Source: Sphingopyxis granuli NBRC 100800 (GTDB lineage Bacteria; Pseudomonadota; Alphaproteobacteria; Sphingomonadales; Sphingomonadaceae). Taken from it: a stretch of DNA of 47,338 nt. The first letter of the stretch is position 1, and each line of letters begins with the position of its first letter. The stretch is from assembly GCF_001591045.1 (NCBI RefSeq), contig NZ_BCUA01000026.1:1-47338 (forward strand). The letters run 5' to 3'. The translations under genes were made by a program, and so were the position numbers. A model generated the notes under the pieces. That model ran no database searches and was not told the DNA's origin. It saw only the letters and a program-made list of their open reading frames with translations. Of this stretch, positions 9,601-24,600 are shown one piece after another.

Positions 9601-12600
9601 GGTGCCTATGCCTTTCGCCTGATCGACGTCGCAGCCGCGCCCGTCCTGCCGCAGGGTAGCGTCGCGACGGGGCGGTCCAGCGGGTCGCGCGACAATGCCG
9701 TGTGGCGGATCGACGCGGCGGCCGGGGACCGGCTGTTCATCGACCTGCAGCAGTTCGGCGGATCGCTGGGCCGCGCCAGCTTCCGCCTGTTCGACCCCTT
9801 CGGACGGCAGATTTCCGGTCCGGTGCAGGTCGGCGACATCGACACCGGCGTGCTCGCCTATGGCGGCACCTATACGCTGGTGATGGAGATGCGCGCGGCG
9901 GTCGTGAACTGGCCGGTCGATTATCGCGTGGCGGTGTATAACATGGCGCAGACCGCGCCGGTGCCGATCACGCTCGAAGGGCCGAACCCGGATGCGCCGA
10001 CGGTCGTTGCCGGGGTCGACGGCAACGCGCTGAAGCTGCGCGGGGTCGATTATGTCGAACTGCCCGACGGGCCCGACGTCGACCTGACCCGCAATTTGAC
10101 CATCGAGGGCTGGTTCTTCCTCGACCGCTTCACCAGCAGCTGGATGCCCGTGGTGTCGAAGGGGCTGGGCGACACCGCGCCCTATCGCCTGGCGGTCAAC
10201 AGCAGCGGCCAGATCTGGGCGACGGTGCGCGATGCCTCCGGACGCGAGGACGTCACCAGCGCGAGCGGCGTGGTGCCGACCGGCGAGTGGGTCCACATGG
10301 CGATGGTCGTCGATCGCGACAACCGGACGCTCAAACTCTATGTCAATGGCCAGGAAGTCGCGTCGCGGCAGATCCGCCTGAACGACAATGTCGACGTCGC
10401 CGACCCCTTCTACATCGGCCATTATGACGATGAGACCATCTATGCCCCGATCGAAGGGGCGGTCGACAGCTTCCGCCTGTGGGGCGTCGCGCGCAGCGCG
10501 GCGGAGGTTGCCGCCGACATGGCATCGGCGCCCCCCGCCGGGACGCCGGACCTGAAGATCGCGCTCGATTTCGATTCGACCAGCCTGCCCGCGGGCGCGC
10601 TGCTGCGCAGCACCAACCCCAATGGCGTGACGGGACGCATCGCGACGCCGGGCGCCGAGAACCGCTACAGCTTCACGCTGACCCAGACGACGCTGGCGCT
10701 GTTCGACAGCCTGACCAACAACAGTCGGCTGCGCTGGAGCCTGACCGGCCCCGATGGCGACCTGATCGTCGACGGACGCCGCTTCGACCAGTCGGATTCC
10801 TTCACCTTCACCGGCAACCCGGTGCTGGCGCTCGCGGCGGGACGCTATGAACTGACGATCGACGGCATCGACGATGCGGTCGCCGACTATAATTTCCGCC
10901 TGCTCGACCTCGCCAATGCGGCGCCGCTGGCGATGGGGAGCCGCGTGACGGCGTCGCTGACCCCGTCGAACGCGACCGCCATCCATCGTTTTTCCGCCAA
11001 TGCGGGCGAATCCTTCTTCTTCGACGTGCTGAGCGTCAAGAGCGACGTGCGCTGGCGGTTGATCGACCCGAACGGCAACATCGTCTTCAACCAGCAGTCG
11101 ATGGCCGACATCGACGGGCAACTTCTGGCGCTCAGCGGGACCTATACGCTGCTGATCGAGGGGCGCATCGATCAGGGGCTGGCCGCGGCCTATGATTTCA
11201 TCATCTATCCGATGGCGGTGCAGACCGCGCCGCTGACCATCGGCGCGCAAATTTCCTCCACCATCTCGCAGCCCGGCGAGCGCGACGTCTACAGCTTCAC
11301 GCTGACCGAACGGACGCGGCTCGTCTTCGACTCGCTGCTCTATCAGGGCGAGCTCAACTGGTCGCTGGCGGGGTCGGACGGACAGATCGTGTCGGCGCGC
11401 CGCTTCGACCAGAGCGACGGACTGAATTTCACCGGCAACCCGGTTCTCGACCTTGCGGCCGGCGCCTACACGCTGACCATCGACGGCAATCGCCAGTTCA
11501 CCGGCGCCTATGCCTTCCGCCTGCTCGACCTCGCGGCGGCGGAGTTGCTGACTGCCAATCAGGGGACGACCGGCAATCTGGGGCCGCAGGGCCGCGAGAC
11601 GGCCGCCTATCGTTTCGAGGCGACGGAAGGGATGCGGTTCGGCATCGATGTGCTGAACAGCCCCAACTACAATCATCGCCTGCGGCTGATCGATCCGCTG
11701 GGGCAGGTCGTGTTCGGCCCGACCTCCATGCAGGACAGCGGGCTGATGACCGCGGCGATGGCGGGCACCTACACGCTGCTGGTCGAAGGCTATGCCGCCG
11801 AAGGCAGCAATTTCAGCTACAGCTTCCTGCTCGACGTCGCGGCGCAGCCGCCCGCCAACGGAGCGACCGGACAGGATTTCGACGCCGACGGGCTGCCCTA
11901 TGTGCTGGTCAATCACCAGGGGGCGGCCGCGCAGGTGCTGCGCGACGGCGAGAATGATTTCCTGCGGCTGACCGACGCGCTGAACAACAATCCGCACAAC
12001 AGCGTCTTCTTCTCCGCGACCGGCAGCGGACGGCAGGACGTCGTCGATGTCGGCTTCGATTTCCGCATCGAGCGGCGCGCGGGGCAGGCGACCGACCCCG
12101 ACGGCATCGCCTTCGCCTGGCTGCCCGTCGCGCTCTACGGCGCCGGCGGCCCGGGGCCGACGATCCCGCGCAGCGGGTCGAGCGGTCTCGAGCCCAATGT
12201 CGCGGGGGCGCTGGGGATCGGCTTCGACAGCTTCGCCAACAACGGCGAGGTCAACGCCAACCATGTGTCGATCCATTACAACGGGGTGAAGCTGACCGAC
12301 ATCGCCAGCCCCGGCCTGACGCTGGCCAGCGGCGATTGGACGCATGCGCGCATCCTGATGACGCGCACCGCCGGCGGCACGCTGCTGACCATCCGGCTGA
12401 CCGCCGAGGGCGGCACCGCGATCGAGGTCGTCACCGACTATTTCATTCCCGGCATGGAGCTGGAGGCGGGGCGCGTCGCGCTCAGCGCCTCGCAGGGCAC
12501 CTCGACCGGCGATCAGGACGTCGACAATATCGCCGTCGCCATGACCCCCGCGGCGACGGCGATGCCCGCCGTGCCGTTCGGCGAGGCGGTGACCGGTTCG

Positions 12601-15600
12601 ATCGCGCGCACCGGCGCGGTCGAGCGCTACAGCTTCACGATCACGCAGCCGACCGCGGTGGTGTTCGATCCGCTGACCAACAACGGCAATTTCCGCTGGC
12701 AGATCAGCGGGCCGAGCCAGACCCCGGCGGCGCGCCAGTTCACCGCGTCGGATTCGCTGAACTTCAGCGACAATCCGGTCATGCTGCTCCAGCCGGGGAC
12801 CTACAGCCTGGCGATCTCGGCCGGGACGGCGACGGGCAGCTATGCCTTCCGCCTGCTCGACCTGGCGCAGGCGGCGGCGCTGACGCCGGGCGAGCAGCAG
12901 TCGGTGACGCTGAATCCGGGCAACATGACCCAGTTGTTCCATTTCGACGCAGCCGCGGGCGAGCGCCTGTTCTTCGACTATATGAGCGGCGCGACGCTGC
13001 CCTATTGGCGGCTGATCGACCCGCGCGGCAACACGGTGTTCACCCCGCGCTCGATCGGGTCGGATTCGCAGGTCGAGCTGACCGAGACCGGCCGCTACAC
13101 GCTGATGGTCGAGGGGCGCATCGCCAATGCGGAACCGCAGACGACGGCGTTCCGCCTGGTGTCGATGACCGACCGCGACGCGGCGCTGACCGTCGGCGCG
13201 ACGACGCAGGGGACGGTGCCGCTGCCCGGCGACCGGATGCGCTACAGCTTCTCGCTGGCGCAGGATGCGCTGCTGCTGTTCGACAGCCTGACGGGCAACG
13301 GCAATTTCCGCTGGAGCCTGACCGGGCCGCAGGGCACGACGATCCAGGACCGCACCTTCGCCAACAGCGATTCGCAGTCGCGCACCGACGCCACGCCCTT
13401 CCTGGCCGCGGCGGGCGACTATGTGCTGACGGTGTGGGCGAACAACGACGTCACCGGCGATTATGCCTTCCGCCTGCTCGACCTCGCGTCGGCGTCCGCG
13501 ATCGCGCTCGATACCGTCATCGACGGCCTGCTCGAACCTGCCAACAGCACCGGCCTGTATAATTTCGTCGGCGAGGCCGGCGACAAGCTGTTCTTCGACT
13601 ATCTGTCGTCGGGGCCGACGGGGCGCTGGCGGCTGATCGACCCGCAGGGCCGCCAGATCGTCTACAACAACACCGGCGCGAGCAGCGACATGGGACCGGT
13701 CGTGCTGACGCGTTCCGGCACCTATACGCTGGTGGTCGAGGGGCATGTCACCGTCGCGGGCGCGTCGGCGCCGGTCCAGTTCAAGGTGTCGAAGCTGGTC
13801 GACAAGGTCGCGCCGCTGACGCTCGGCGCAACCCATTCGGGCACGTTCGCGCAGCCGCAGCAGGAGGATGTCTATCGCTTCACGCTGGCGGAAGGCGCAT
13901 TGCTGCTCGTCGATCCGCTGACCAGCGACGGCAGCCTCGTCTGGACGCTGACCGGGCCGCGCGGTGAGGTGGCGAGCAAGGGCTTCCAGAGCTCCGACGG
14001 CGCGTCGGTCGGCGCCGCCAACCCGGTGCTGGCCGTCCCGGCGGGCGACTATGAACTGCGGGTGCGCAACAACAGCACGACCGCGCGCGACTATGCGCTG
14101 CGCGTCCTCGATCTCGCCGCCGCGACCCCGATCACCCCCGGCCTGCCGGTGACGGGGACGCTGAGCCCCGGATCGGAGACCGAGGCGTTCCGCTTCGAGG
14201 GCGAAGCCGGCGAACGCTATTATTTCGACCGTCAGGCCCTGTCGGGCGGCAGCGCCTATTGGCGGCTGATCGCGCCCAACGGGCGGCAGTTGTTCAGCGG
14301 CTATTTCAACGACGTCGACAGCTACGTCCTGCCCGACACGGGCACCTACACGCTGCTGCTCGAAGGCTATATCGGCGACGTCGGTTCGGTCTATACCTAT
14401 GGCTTCAACGTCTTCGAGAACCCCGAAACCGCGCCGATCCCGATTCCGGGGCTGGAGGTGCGTCCCGCCCCCGACCTGATCCCGCAGGGCGTCACGGTCA
14501 GCGGCGAGGGGGCGATCCAGTCGGGCGGCACGATCACCGTCGCGTGGCAGACGCGCAACGACGGCACGCTGCCTGCGACCGGGACATGGTCGGACCGGCT
14601 GATCCTGCGCAACCTCGACACCGGGCAGATCATCGGCAATTTCGTAATAGCCGACAACGGCGGCGACCTGGCGCCGGGCGCGTCGCGCCAGCGCCAGACG
14701 ACGGTGAGCCTGCCGACCGGCAACGCCGGCGTCGGCCGGATCGTCGCGATCGTGACGACCGATATCGCGAACGCCGTGGCGGAGGAGAATGCCTCGGGAT
14801 CGGCCGAGACCAACAATGAGGCATCGGTCGAATTCCAGTCGATCCTCGCGCCCTTCATCGACCTGAGCGTCGGCCAGGTCGCGGTGGAACCGGCGAGCGG
14901 CTGGAAACCCGGCGATACCGTCACGATCAACTGGACGACCACCAACAGCGGCAACCGGCCGACCGCGGGCGCCTTTTCGGAGCGCATCGTCGTGCGCAAC
15001 GCGTCGAGCGGGCAGCAGGTGCTGCTCGCCACCGTCGCGGCGGCCCCGATCGACGCGGGCGCGTCGCGCAGCGGCAGCTACAGCATCGTCTGGCCCGAGG
15101 GGCTGATCGGGCACGGCCAGTTCACCTTCACCGTCACCACCGATATCCTCGATCAGGTCGCGGAGGCGAACGACGCCGGAACCGGCGAGACGAACAACGC
15201 GGCGGCGCTGACGATCACCTCGGCCCCCGATCTGGTGATCCGCGACATGGCGATCGACGCCACCGCCCCGCAGGCGGGCGACAGCATCACGCTGAGCTGG
15301 ACCGAGGCCAATATCGGCAATGCCGCGACGCTGGCGGGCTGGAACAACCGGGTGCTGGTGCAGAACATCACCACCGGCGAGACTTTGCTCGATACCGCGG
15401 TCGCGAGCGACATGCTGCTCGCCGCCGGGACGGAGCGGGCGCGCAGCTTCACCTTCAAGCTGCCCGACGGCGCGCGCTCGGTCGGGTCGATCCGCGTCAC
15501 CCTGTATGCCGACCAGAATGCCGGGGGCGGCGGCAATGCGGTGCGCGAGGTCGCCGACGGCCGCAACGCCGAAGGCAACAACAGCGCGCAGCTGACGACG

Positions 15601-18600
15601 CCCGTCGCGGCGCGCGTCTATGCCGACCTGCGCGTCGGCGACGTCGGCGCGCCGCCGACCGCGATCGGCGGCGGGACGATGACGGTGAGCTGGCGGGTCG
15701 ACAATGCCGGCGCGCCGGCATCGGCCGAGGGCGGCTGGGTCGACCGGGTGATCCTGAGCGCCGACGCGGTGCTCGGCAACGGCGACGACATCGTCATCGG
15801 CGAATATCGCCGCACCGATCCGCTCGCCGAAGGCGGCAGCTATACGGCGTCGCTCGACATCGCGCTGCCCTCCGACATCGGCGGCCTCTATCGCCTGTTC
15901 GTCGTCACCGACGCTGGACAGGCCGTGGTGGAGCCCGATACGCGCGCCGACAACGCCAGCGCGCCGGTGGAAATCCAGATCAGCGCGACCGCGCCGAACC
16001 TGGTGGCGGACGCGGTGTCGGGGCCCGCCGGCACCGTGTTCGGCGGCGATCCCTTCACCGTGTCGTGGCGCGTCCGCAACACCGGCGACGCCCCCGCCGC
16101 GGGCGGGCATATCGACCGGCTGATCCTGTCGGCCGACGGCGTCGTCGACGCGAACGATCTGGTGCTGGCCGAGGTGGTGCGCGGATCGGGGCTCGCGGTG
16201 GGCGACAGCTACACCGCCAGCGTCGAGGTGCGGGTGACCGACGGCCGCGTCGGCGACTATCGCCTGATTCTGGTGACCGATGCCGGGCAGACGGTGTTCG
16301 AGAATTTCCTGGAAAGCGACAACAGCGTCGTGTCGCCGGTGGTGCGCTTCGCCGCGACGGCGGCGCCCAATCTGGTCGTCGACAGCGTTTCGGTGCCGCC
16401 GGGCGCGGTGCCCGGCGAGACCGTCCTCGTCACCTATGTCATCCGCAACACGGGCGAGAGCGCGGCGACCGCGCCGTGGGTCGACCGTATCTATATCGAC
16501 GACGACACGACGATTTCGGGCGCGCAGCAGCTTGTGTCGGTGCCGCGCAATTTCGACCTTGCGCCCGGCGAAACCTATGAGGTCAAGCAGCTCGTCACCA
16601 TTCCGACCGGCTATACCGACGGCGAATGGCGCATCTTCGTGCGCGCCGACGCGCAGGGCCAGGTCTATGAAGGCGGGCGCGACGGCGACAACGACGGCAT
16701 GTCGGGCGCGCTGATGCTGACCCATCCGGACCTGGTGCCGGTGCTGATCCAGGGGCCGGAAGGCGGCAACGCCGAATCCTTCTCCGAAATCGAGGTGCGC
16801 TGGCAGATCCGCAACGACGGCACCGGTTCGACGCTGGGCGGCTGGACCGATACCGTCTGGCTGTCGCGCGACGATGTGGTCGGCGCGGGCGACATCAAGC
16901 TGGGCGAGCTGATCGCACAGGCGCAGCTCGCGGCGGGCGCGATCTATGACGGGGTGCTCAAGGTCACGCTGCCGATCGACGCCAGCGGTCCCTGGCGCCT
17001 GATCGTCCAGTCGGACAGCGGCGGGGTCGTCGCCGAAACGGCGGCGGGCGAAGCGAACAACATCGGGTCGATCGCGCTCAACGTCGGGCTGTCCGATTAT
17101 GCCGACCTTGAGGTCAGCGACGTCGCGGCGCCCGCGCAGACGATCGATGATCCCGCGCGCGTCCGCGTCGAGTGGACCGTCACCAACGTCGGCACCGGCG
17201 CCGGTTTCACCCACGGCTGGACCGACCGGGTGATCGTGTCGCGCGACGGCGTGCTCGGCAACAATGACGACATCGTGCTCGGCGAATATGTCCACAGCGG
17301 CGCGCTGAACGTCGGAGAAACCTATCGCGCGGGGCTCGACCTGATCCTGCCGGCCGGATTCCACGGCCGCTACACGCTGTTCGTGCAGTCGGACGCGAAG
17401 GGCGAGGTGTTCGAGAATGGCGCGGAGGCGAACCGCGGCGTGCTGGCGGGGAATTTCGACGTGTCGCCGATTCCGTGGGCGGACCTGGTCGTCGCGTCGG
17501 TCGCGGTTCCCGCCGGCGCGGTGTCGGGACAGACGATCGACGTCACCTGGCGCGTCACCAATCAGGGCATCGGGCTGACCAACAGCGGCGAGTGGTTCGA
17601 TCAGGTCTATCTGGAACGGACCGACGGCACCGGCCGGGTGCGGCTGGGCAGCGTCAACCACCTCGGCTATCTGGCGCCGGGCACCAGCTATGACCGTACG
17701 GCCAGCTTCCGCCTGCCCGACGGGCTGTCGGGCGCCTATCGCATCGTCGTCGAGACGCCGGGGTCGAGCGACCCGCGCAGCGGCCCCTATGAGTTCGTGT
17801 TCACGACCAACAACAGCCGTGCGTCGGACGCGATGGCGATCGCGCTCGCGCCGCCGCCCGACCTGGTCGTCGACAGCATCTCCTTCCCCGCGACGGGTGT
17901 CGAGGGGCAGGTCATCGACGTCGAATGGACCGTCCGCAACGCCGGCACCGCCAATGCGACCGGGACGTGGACCGACCGCGTCTATCTGCGCAAGGTCGGC
18001 GACACGGGCGCCGGCACGCTGATCGGCACCTACAGCTACACCGGGCCGCTGGAGGCCGGAAAGACCTATAGCCGCAAGGAGGAAATGCGGCTGCCGTCGA
18101 AGACGAGCGATCAATATGAGCTGATCGTCGTCACCGACGCGGGGAACAGCGTCTACGAGCATCTGAACGAGGACAACAACCGGCGGGTCAGCAGCACCGC
18201 GATCCTGGTGTCGGCGCTGCCGCGACCCGACCTGCGCGTCAGCGAGGTCATCGCCCCCGACCGCATCACCGCCGGCGCGACCGCGTCGATCGAGTTCAAG
18301 GTCGTCAACCAGGGGCTGGTCGCCGCCAACGGGCTGTGGACCGATCAGGTGTGGCTGTCGCTCGACGACAAGATTTCCAACGACGACATATTGGTGTCGA
18401 GCCTGCAGAACCCGTCGGCGCTCGGCTCGCTCGAGGAATATCTGTCGGCTTCGGGGACCTTCACCATCCCCAAGCGCTTCCGCGGCACCGTCTATATCCT
18501 CGTCGCCACTGACAGCGGCAACGCCATCGACGAATGGCCGAACGACACGGCGCAGAGCAATATCGTCGCGCACGAGATATTCGTCGACCCGATCCCCTTC

Positions 18601-21600
18601 GCCGATCTGGTGGTCGACAGCGTCGTCGCCCCGGCGCAGGCGTTCGAGGGCAACAGCGTCACGGTGCGCTACAGCGTCACCAACCGCGGCGCCGGCGACA
18701 CCGACCTCGGCCGCTGGACCGAGCAGATCTGGCTGACCCGCGACAAGAACCGGCCGCATCCGGGGCAGGGCGACATCCTGCTGACGACGCTGACCTATGA
18801 CGGCGGCATCCTGGTCAAGGATGCGGGATACGACCGCGAACTGACGCTGACGCTGCCCGAGGGGCTGGTGTCGGGCACCTATTACATCATGCCGTGGGTC
18901 GACCCCTATGCGACGCTGCTCGAGGATTCGCTCGCGCCCAACGTCAATCCCGACGACCCGAACGAGATCAACAGCAGCAACTATCGCGCGCGTGCGATCG
19001 ACATCGTCGGCGTCCCGCCGCAGACTTTCACCCGCGCGATCGCCGTCGATGCGGTCACGGCCGATCCGGTCGGCGTCGGCGGGGGGCAGTTCAACGTCAG
19101 CTGGACGGTCCGTTCCAACGGCAACGCGGCTGCGGCCAAGTGGATCGATCGCGTCTATCTGGCCGATGCGCCGCTGCTGGAAAATGCGACGCGGCGTTTC
19201 GACCTCGGCAGCTTCGACAATCTGAAGCCGCTCGACCCCGGCCAGTCCTATACCAACAGCCAGACCTTCACGCTGAACCCCGCGGCGGCGGGGATGTACG
19301 TGATCGTCGTGTCGCAGCTGGCGGGCGATCCGAACAATCTCGACAACAACGGCTTTGCCGCGACCAGCGTCACCAACGCGCCCGCCGACCTGCGCGTCGT
19401 CCAGGTCGTGCCGGCGGCGCCGACGGCCCCGGCCTATTCGGGCGAGAAGACCAGCGTCACCTATACGGTCGAGAACCGCGGCGGCGCGGTGTGGAGCGGC
19501 ACCCAATATTGGACCGACGAAATCTGGATATCGAAGGACCCCGTGTTCGACACCCGCCGCGCGCAGAAGGTCGCGACGGTCAACGTCACCAACGGCCCGC
19601 TGGGCGCCGGGGACAGTTATAGCCGCACCGCCGAATATTCCCTGCCGGCGGGGGTCGAGGGCGAATATTACGTTTATGTCGTCGTGAACTCGGCCGGCAA
19701 CACGCCGGTGCCCACCGACATCGTCCGCGACGGCGGCAACAGCGCCCTGCTCGACCGCTTCGCCAAATATGCCTTCGAACTGCCGCAGGGCAACGTCGGG
19801 CAGGCGGCCTTCCCGGTCGTCTATCGCGAGCCCGACCTGCGCGTCACCGAACTGACGCTGCCCGACACTATCGCCGCGGGCAGCACGATCACCATCAGCT
19901 TCAAGGTCGAGAATGTCGGCAACCGCGCGACGCGCGAGGACAGCTGGACCGACCGCGTCTATCTGTCGCTCGACGCCTCGCTCGACGAAGGCGACTGGCT
20001 GATGTCGCGCGAGAGCGCGCCCGGCGTGATCGTCCGTGCCGAGAACAAGCATGTCGGCGTGCTGGAGGCCGGCGAATCCTATTACGCCACCGTGACGGTG
20101 ACGCTGCCCTTCGAGCTGAACGGGGCGATGCACGTCATCGCGATGACCGATTCGGAGCTCGCCGATTCGGGCTATGCGAACAGCACCCTGTCGCCGCGCC
20201 TCAACGGCGTGCGCGGATCGCTGGCGGGCAAGGTTCGCGAGTTCCAGGGCGAAGGCAATAACAGCACCGCGAAGGCGGTAACGCTGACCCCCTATACGCC
20301 GCCCAACCTTCAGGTGACGGCGCTCACCGCGCCCGAACGCGCGGTGCGCGGACAGACCTTCCGCCTCGAATATCGCGTGACCAACAACGGCGGGGCGACC
20401 CCGGCGCTGCAGGCGCAGTGGGACGACCTGATCTATCTGTCGCGCGACCCGTTCCTCGACCTGACGTCCGACCGCTATATCGGATCGGTCCGCCACACCG
20501 GCGGGCTGGCGGCCGGCGACAGCTATGACGTCGCGCTGGACCTTGCGGTGCCGACCGACCTCGGGACCGAGGCCTATTATGTCTTCGTTGTGTCCGATCC
20601 CGCGCGCTACAACGCGACCGGGCAGGTTTTCGAGAGCGACGAGCGGGACAATGCGCGCGTCAGCGCCGTCCCGATGGTGATCGAATTGCCGCCGCCGACC
20701 GATATCCAGGTCATGGACATCACCGTGCCCGATACCCAGCGGCCCGGCGACGAAGTGACGATCAGCTGGACGGTGAAGAATGTCAGCGACGTCGTCGCGG
20801 CGGGGCGCTGGACCGACGCCGTCTATCTGTCGCGCGATGCGACCTGGGACGTCGGCGACAAGCTGCTCGGCCGCGCCGATTACGGCGGCGTCCTCAATCC
20901 CGACGGCACCTATACGCTCAGCCTGACGACGACGCTGCCCGGCGCGGCGGCGGGCGACTATCGCATCATCGTCCGCGCCGACGTGCGCAACCAGTTGCAC
21001 GAGGATGTCGGCGAGGCGAACAACACCACCGCGTCGGCCGAGACGCTGTCGATCGCCGTCGATACGCTGACGCTCGGCATCCCGCTGACCGTCGCGCTGG
21101 CGCCGGGGCAGGAGCGGCTCTACCGGATCGAGGTTCCCGCCGACAAGACGCTGCGGCTGCGCGTCGGCTCCGACGACGAGCGCAGCATCAACGAGGTGTT
21201 CGTGCGCCACGACGAGGTGCCGACCTCGGCCGCGTTCGACGCGACCTATACCGGCCCACTGGCGCAGGAACTGACGGCGATCGTCCCCGGCACCGAGCCC
21301 GGCGTCTATTATGTGCTGGTGCGCGGCTACAGCGGCCCCGCCGACGGATCGCAGGTGACGCTGGTCGCCGACCTGCTGCCGCTGGTCATCACCGACATCC
21401 AGACCGATCGCGGCGGCGATTCGCGCTATGTGACGACGACGATCAAGGGCGCGCAGTTCCACCCCGACGCCATCGTCAAGGTGTCGCGTCCCAATATCGC
21501 CGAATATGAACCCGTCGCGTGGAAGGTCGTCGACGCGTCGACGATCATCGCGACCTTCGATTTCACCGACGCGCCGCACGGCCTTTACGACATCAAGGTC

Positions 21601-24600
21601 ATCAACCCCGACGGCGCCCAGTCGAGCGAGCCCTATCGCTTCCTGATCGAGCGCGGGATCGAGCCCGAGGTGACGATCGGCGTCGGCGGCCCGCGGGTGA
21701 TCCTGGCGGGCGACCAGGCGACCTATTCGGTGGCGCTGGAGAACCGGTCGAACCTCGACGCGCCCTACACCTATTTCCAGGTCGGCGTGCCCGAGCTGGG
21801 CAGCAACCAATATGTCTATGGCCTGCGCTTCCTCGACTTCTTCACCAACGTCCGCGGCGCGCCCGAGGGCGTGCTGGCGGGGGTCAACGCGCTGGTGCCG
21901 TGGCTGGGCCTCGAATCGATCACCAACACCAACGGTCAGCTCATCACCTCGGGCTTCCTCTACGATCATCCGGCCGACGGCTTCACGGGCTTCACCTTCA
22001 ACGTGTCGACCTATCCGGGGCTGAAGGCGATGGCGGATCGCTCGTTCGAGGCGTTCCGCGCGCAGATGGCGCAATCCTTCCCGTCGCTCGACAATCTGCT
22101 GGCGGCGGGCGAGGGGAATCTCGAAAACTGGTGGGATGCGGTCAAGGACCTGATCGCCGACCAGCTTCCCGCCGCGCGCGGGGTGCTCGACCAGCTCGAC
22201 TTCGTCGGCCTCTATCAGTCGAACGCCGCGACGCCGAGCCGCGACGAGATTCCGTTCATCCCGTTCCGCTTCCACATCCTCGCCTCCGCGACGACGATGA
22301 CGCGGGCGGAGTTCGTCGCCTTCCAGATGAACGAGGCCCTGCGGCTGCGCGACGCGATACTGGCGGCGGACGACGCGCCGCCCGCGCTGCTGGCGCTTGC
22401 CGCGAGCGAGCGGGATTGGGTGAACCTGTATCTTGCCGCGCTGGAGGATGCGGGATTGCTGCGCCCCGAGGGCGAGGTGCCGCCGATCCGCACGCAGGCG
22501 CATATCGTCAGCCTGATGGCGACGCTGGCGTCGGGTATCCTCTATGGCCCGGCGGGCAGCGAAATCCGCTCGAACGGCGATTACCTCGGCTTCTTCGAGC
22601 AAGTGCGCGCGCTGTACGGCCACAAGAACGGCCAGATGGCGGCGATCGAATATATGGATCCGCGCCAGAGCCCGCGCTACACGGGCGAGGTACCGATCCC
22701 GGCGCTTCCCGACGCCGCCGACTATGATCTGGGCCTGAGCGGTCCGACCTGGTTCGAGGCGTTCCGCGTCTATGTCCCCTGGGTCGATTTCGCGCAGCGC
22801 GGCGCGGGCCTGCCCGCCGATTTCCAGATCAACGGGCCGGAGCCGGTCGATGGCGATCCGCTGGCGCAGCTCGATTTCTCGCGCTTCTTCACCAGCGGCG
22901 GCGCGGGTGGGCGGCTGGCGTCGATCACCGGGCCGCAGACCATGGACACGCTGGGCTGGCTGCCCGCGTCGGCCGAGCTTCCCTACAGCATCGGCTTCGA
23001 GAATTCGGCCGGATCGTCGCGCTACACGAACGAGATCCGCATCGTCACGCAACTCGACCCGCAGCTCGACGCGCGCAGCTTCACCTTCGGCGACATCCGC
23101 ATCGGCGACATCACCATCGACGTGCCCGACGGGCGGACGAGCTTCCAAGCCGAATATGACTTCGTGCGCACGCGCGGTTTCATCCTGCGCGTCAGCGCGG
23201 TGCTCGACCTCTATCAGCAGCCCGCGAGCGCGAGCTGGCTGATCCAGGCGATCGATCCGGTGACGGGCGAGGTGCTGCAGGACACGACGCGCGGCCTGCT
23301 GGCGCCCAACAACGCGCAGGGGTCGGGCGCGGGCTTCGTTTCCTATGCGGTGCGGCCCGCGGCCGACGTCGCGACGGGCGAGACCATCGCCGCGTCGGCG
23401 CGCGTGCTGATGGACGGCTTCGCGCCCGAGGACACGACGATCCTCAACCAGATGGTCGACGGCAAGGCGCCCGAAAGCCGCCTGACCGCGACGCGCATCG
23501 GCACCACCGACGATTATCGCATCGACTGGAACGTCCGCGACGACAATGGCGGGTCGGGCGTGCGCCACGTCACCCTTTATGTGGCAGAGGATGGCGGCGA
23601 TTTCCGCATCTGGCAGCGGCGGCTGACCGACGCGTCGGGATCGCTGGTGTTCGAGGGCGAGGCCGGAAAGACCTATGAGTTCCTGGCGCTGGCGACCGAC
23701 GTCGCGGGCAATCGCGAGGTGCCGAAGCCCGGCGTCAACGCCGTCGCCGACGGATCGGGCGTCAATCTGGGCGCGCTGCCGACCGTGCCGGGGACGACGC
23801 CGCCCAATTTCGGGCAGGCGCCCGAACCCTCGCCCGCGCCGTCGACCAACGCGCTGTTCACCGCGGCTGAAGCCAAGGTTCCCGCCGCAGCGGCGCTGTC
23901 GGCGCCCAGCGAATTCGATGCGATCTTGAGTCCGTTCATCGCGCGCGCCTTTGCCGTGGGGATCGGGCAGAGCGACGGCGGCATCGGTCCGATGGCGATC
24001 GTCGAGGCGCCCGACGGCAGCATCCTGGTTTCGGGCGGCGCCAATCGCGGTACCATCTGGCGCTTCGACGCGCGCGGCGGGGTGGCGGGCACGCCGCTCG
24101 CCGAACTCGATGTGCCGGTGTTCAACATGGCTTTCGACCTCGAAGGGCGCCTGTGGGCGACGACGGGCGGCGGCGCGCTGCTGCGGCTCGACCCCGACAC
24201 CGGCGCGGTAATCGAACGTCATGGCGACGGCATTACGATCGCGATTGCGGTCCACCCCGAAAGCGGCGCGATCTATGTCTCGACCAACGCCGGCATTTCG
24301 GTCTTCGACCCCGACGACGGCAGCTTCACCCAGTGGAGCCGTGACGAGAATCTGCGGGTCGGAAGCCTGGCCTTCGACGGCGACGGCACGCTGTGGGCCG
24401 TGACCTGGCCCGACCGCAAGCAGGTCGTGCGCTTCAACGACCGCGCGCGGGCGGAGACGATGCTGACCTTCGACGCGCCCGCCGATTCGATCGCCTTCGG
24501 GCGGAGCGGAACGCGGCTCGAAGGGCTGATGTTCGTGTCGCACACCGCGGGCAAGGTCGCCGACACCGGCCTTGCCGCCGAGGGCAGCGAACTGACGATG

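Larger units (their letters stand above)
4195..14440 (+). repeat. Tandem PPC-like beta-sandwich modules (about 12 two-part units)
   Basis: Two alternating units of about 100 residues recur. One has a FDSLT...W.L.GP core and ends in YAFRLLDLA-type strands (12 copies of this ending, near nt 4470, 5085, 6415, 7060, 7681, 8308, 9605, 10888, 11509, 12841, 13462 and 14092). The other has GERYFFD...WRLIDP and ends in YTLLIEGR. Where no insert intervenes the period is 207-215 residues (7060 to 7681, 10888 to 11509 and 12841 to 13462 are each exactly 621 nt). They resemble bacterial pre-peptidase C-terminal domains. Some copies share long identical DNA blocks, a sign of internal duplication. Confidence 0.75.
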
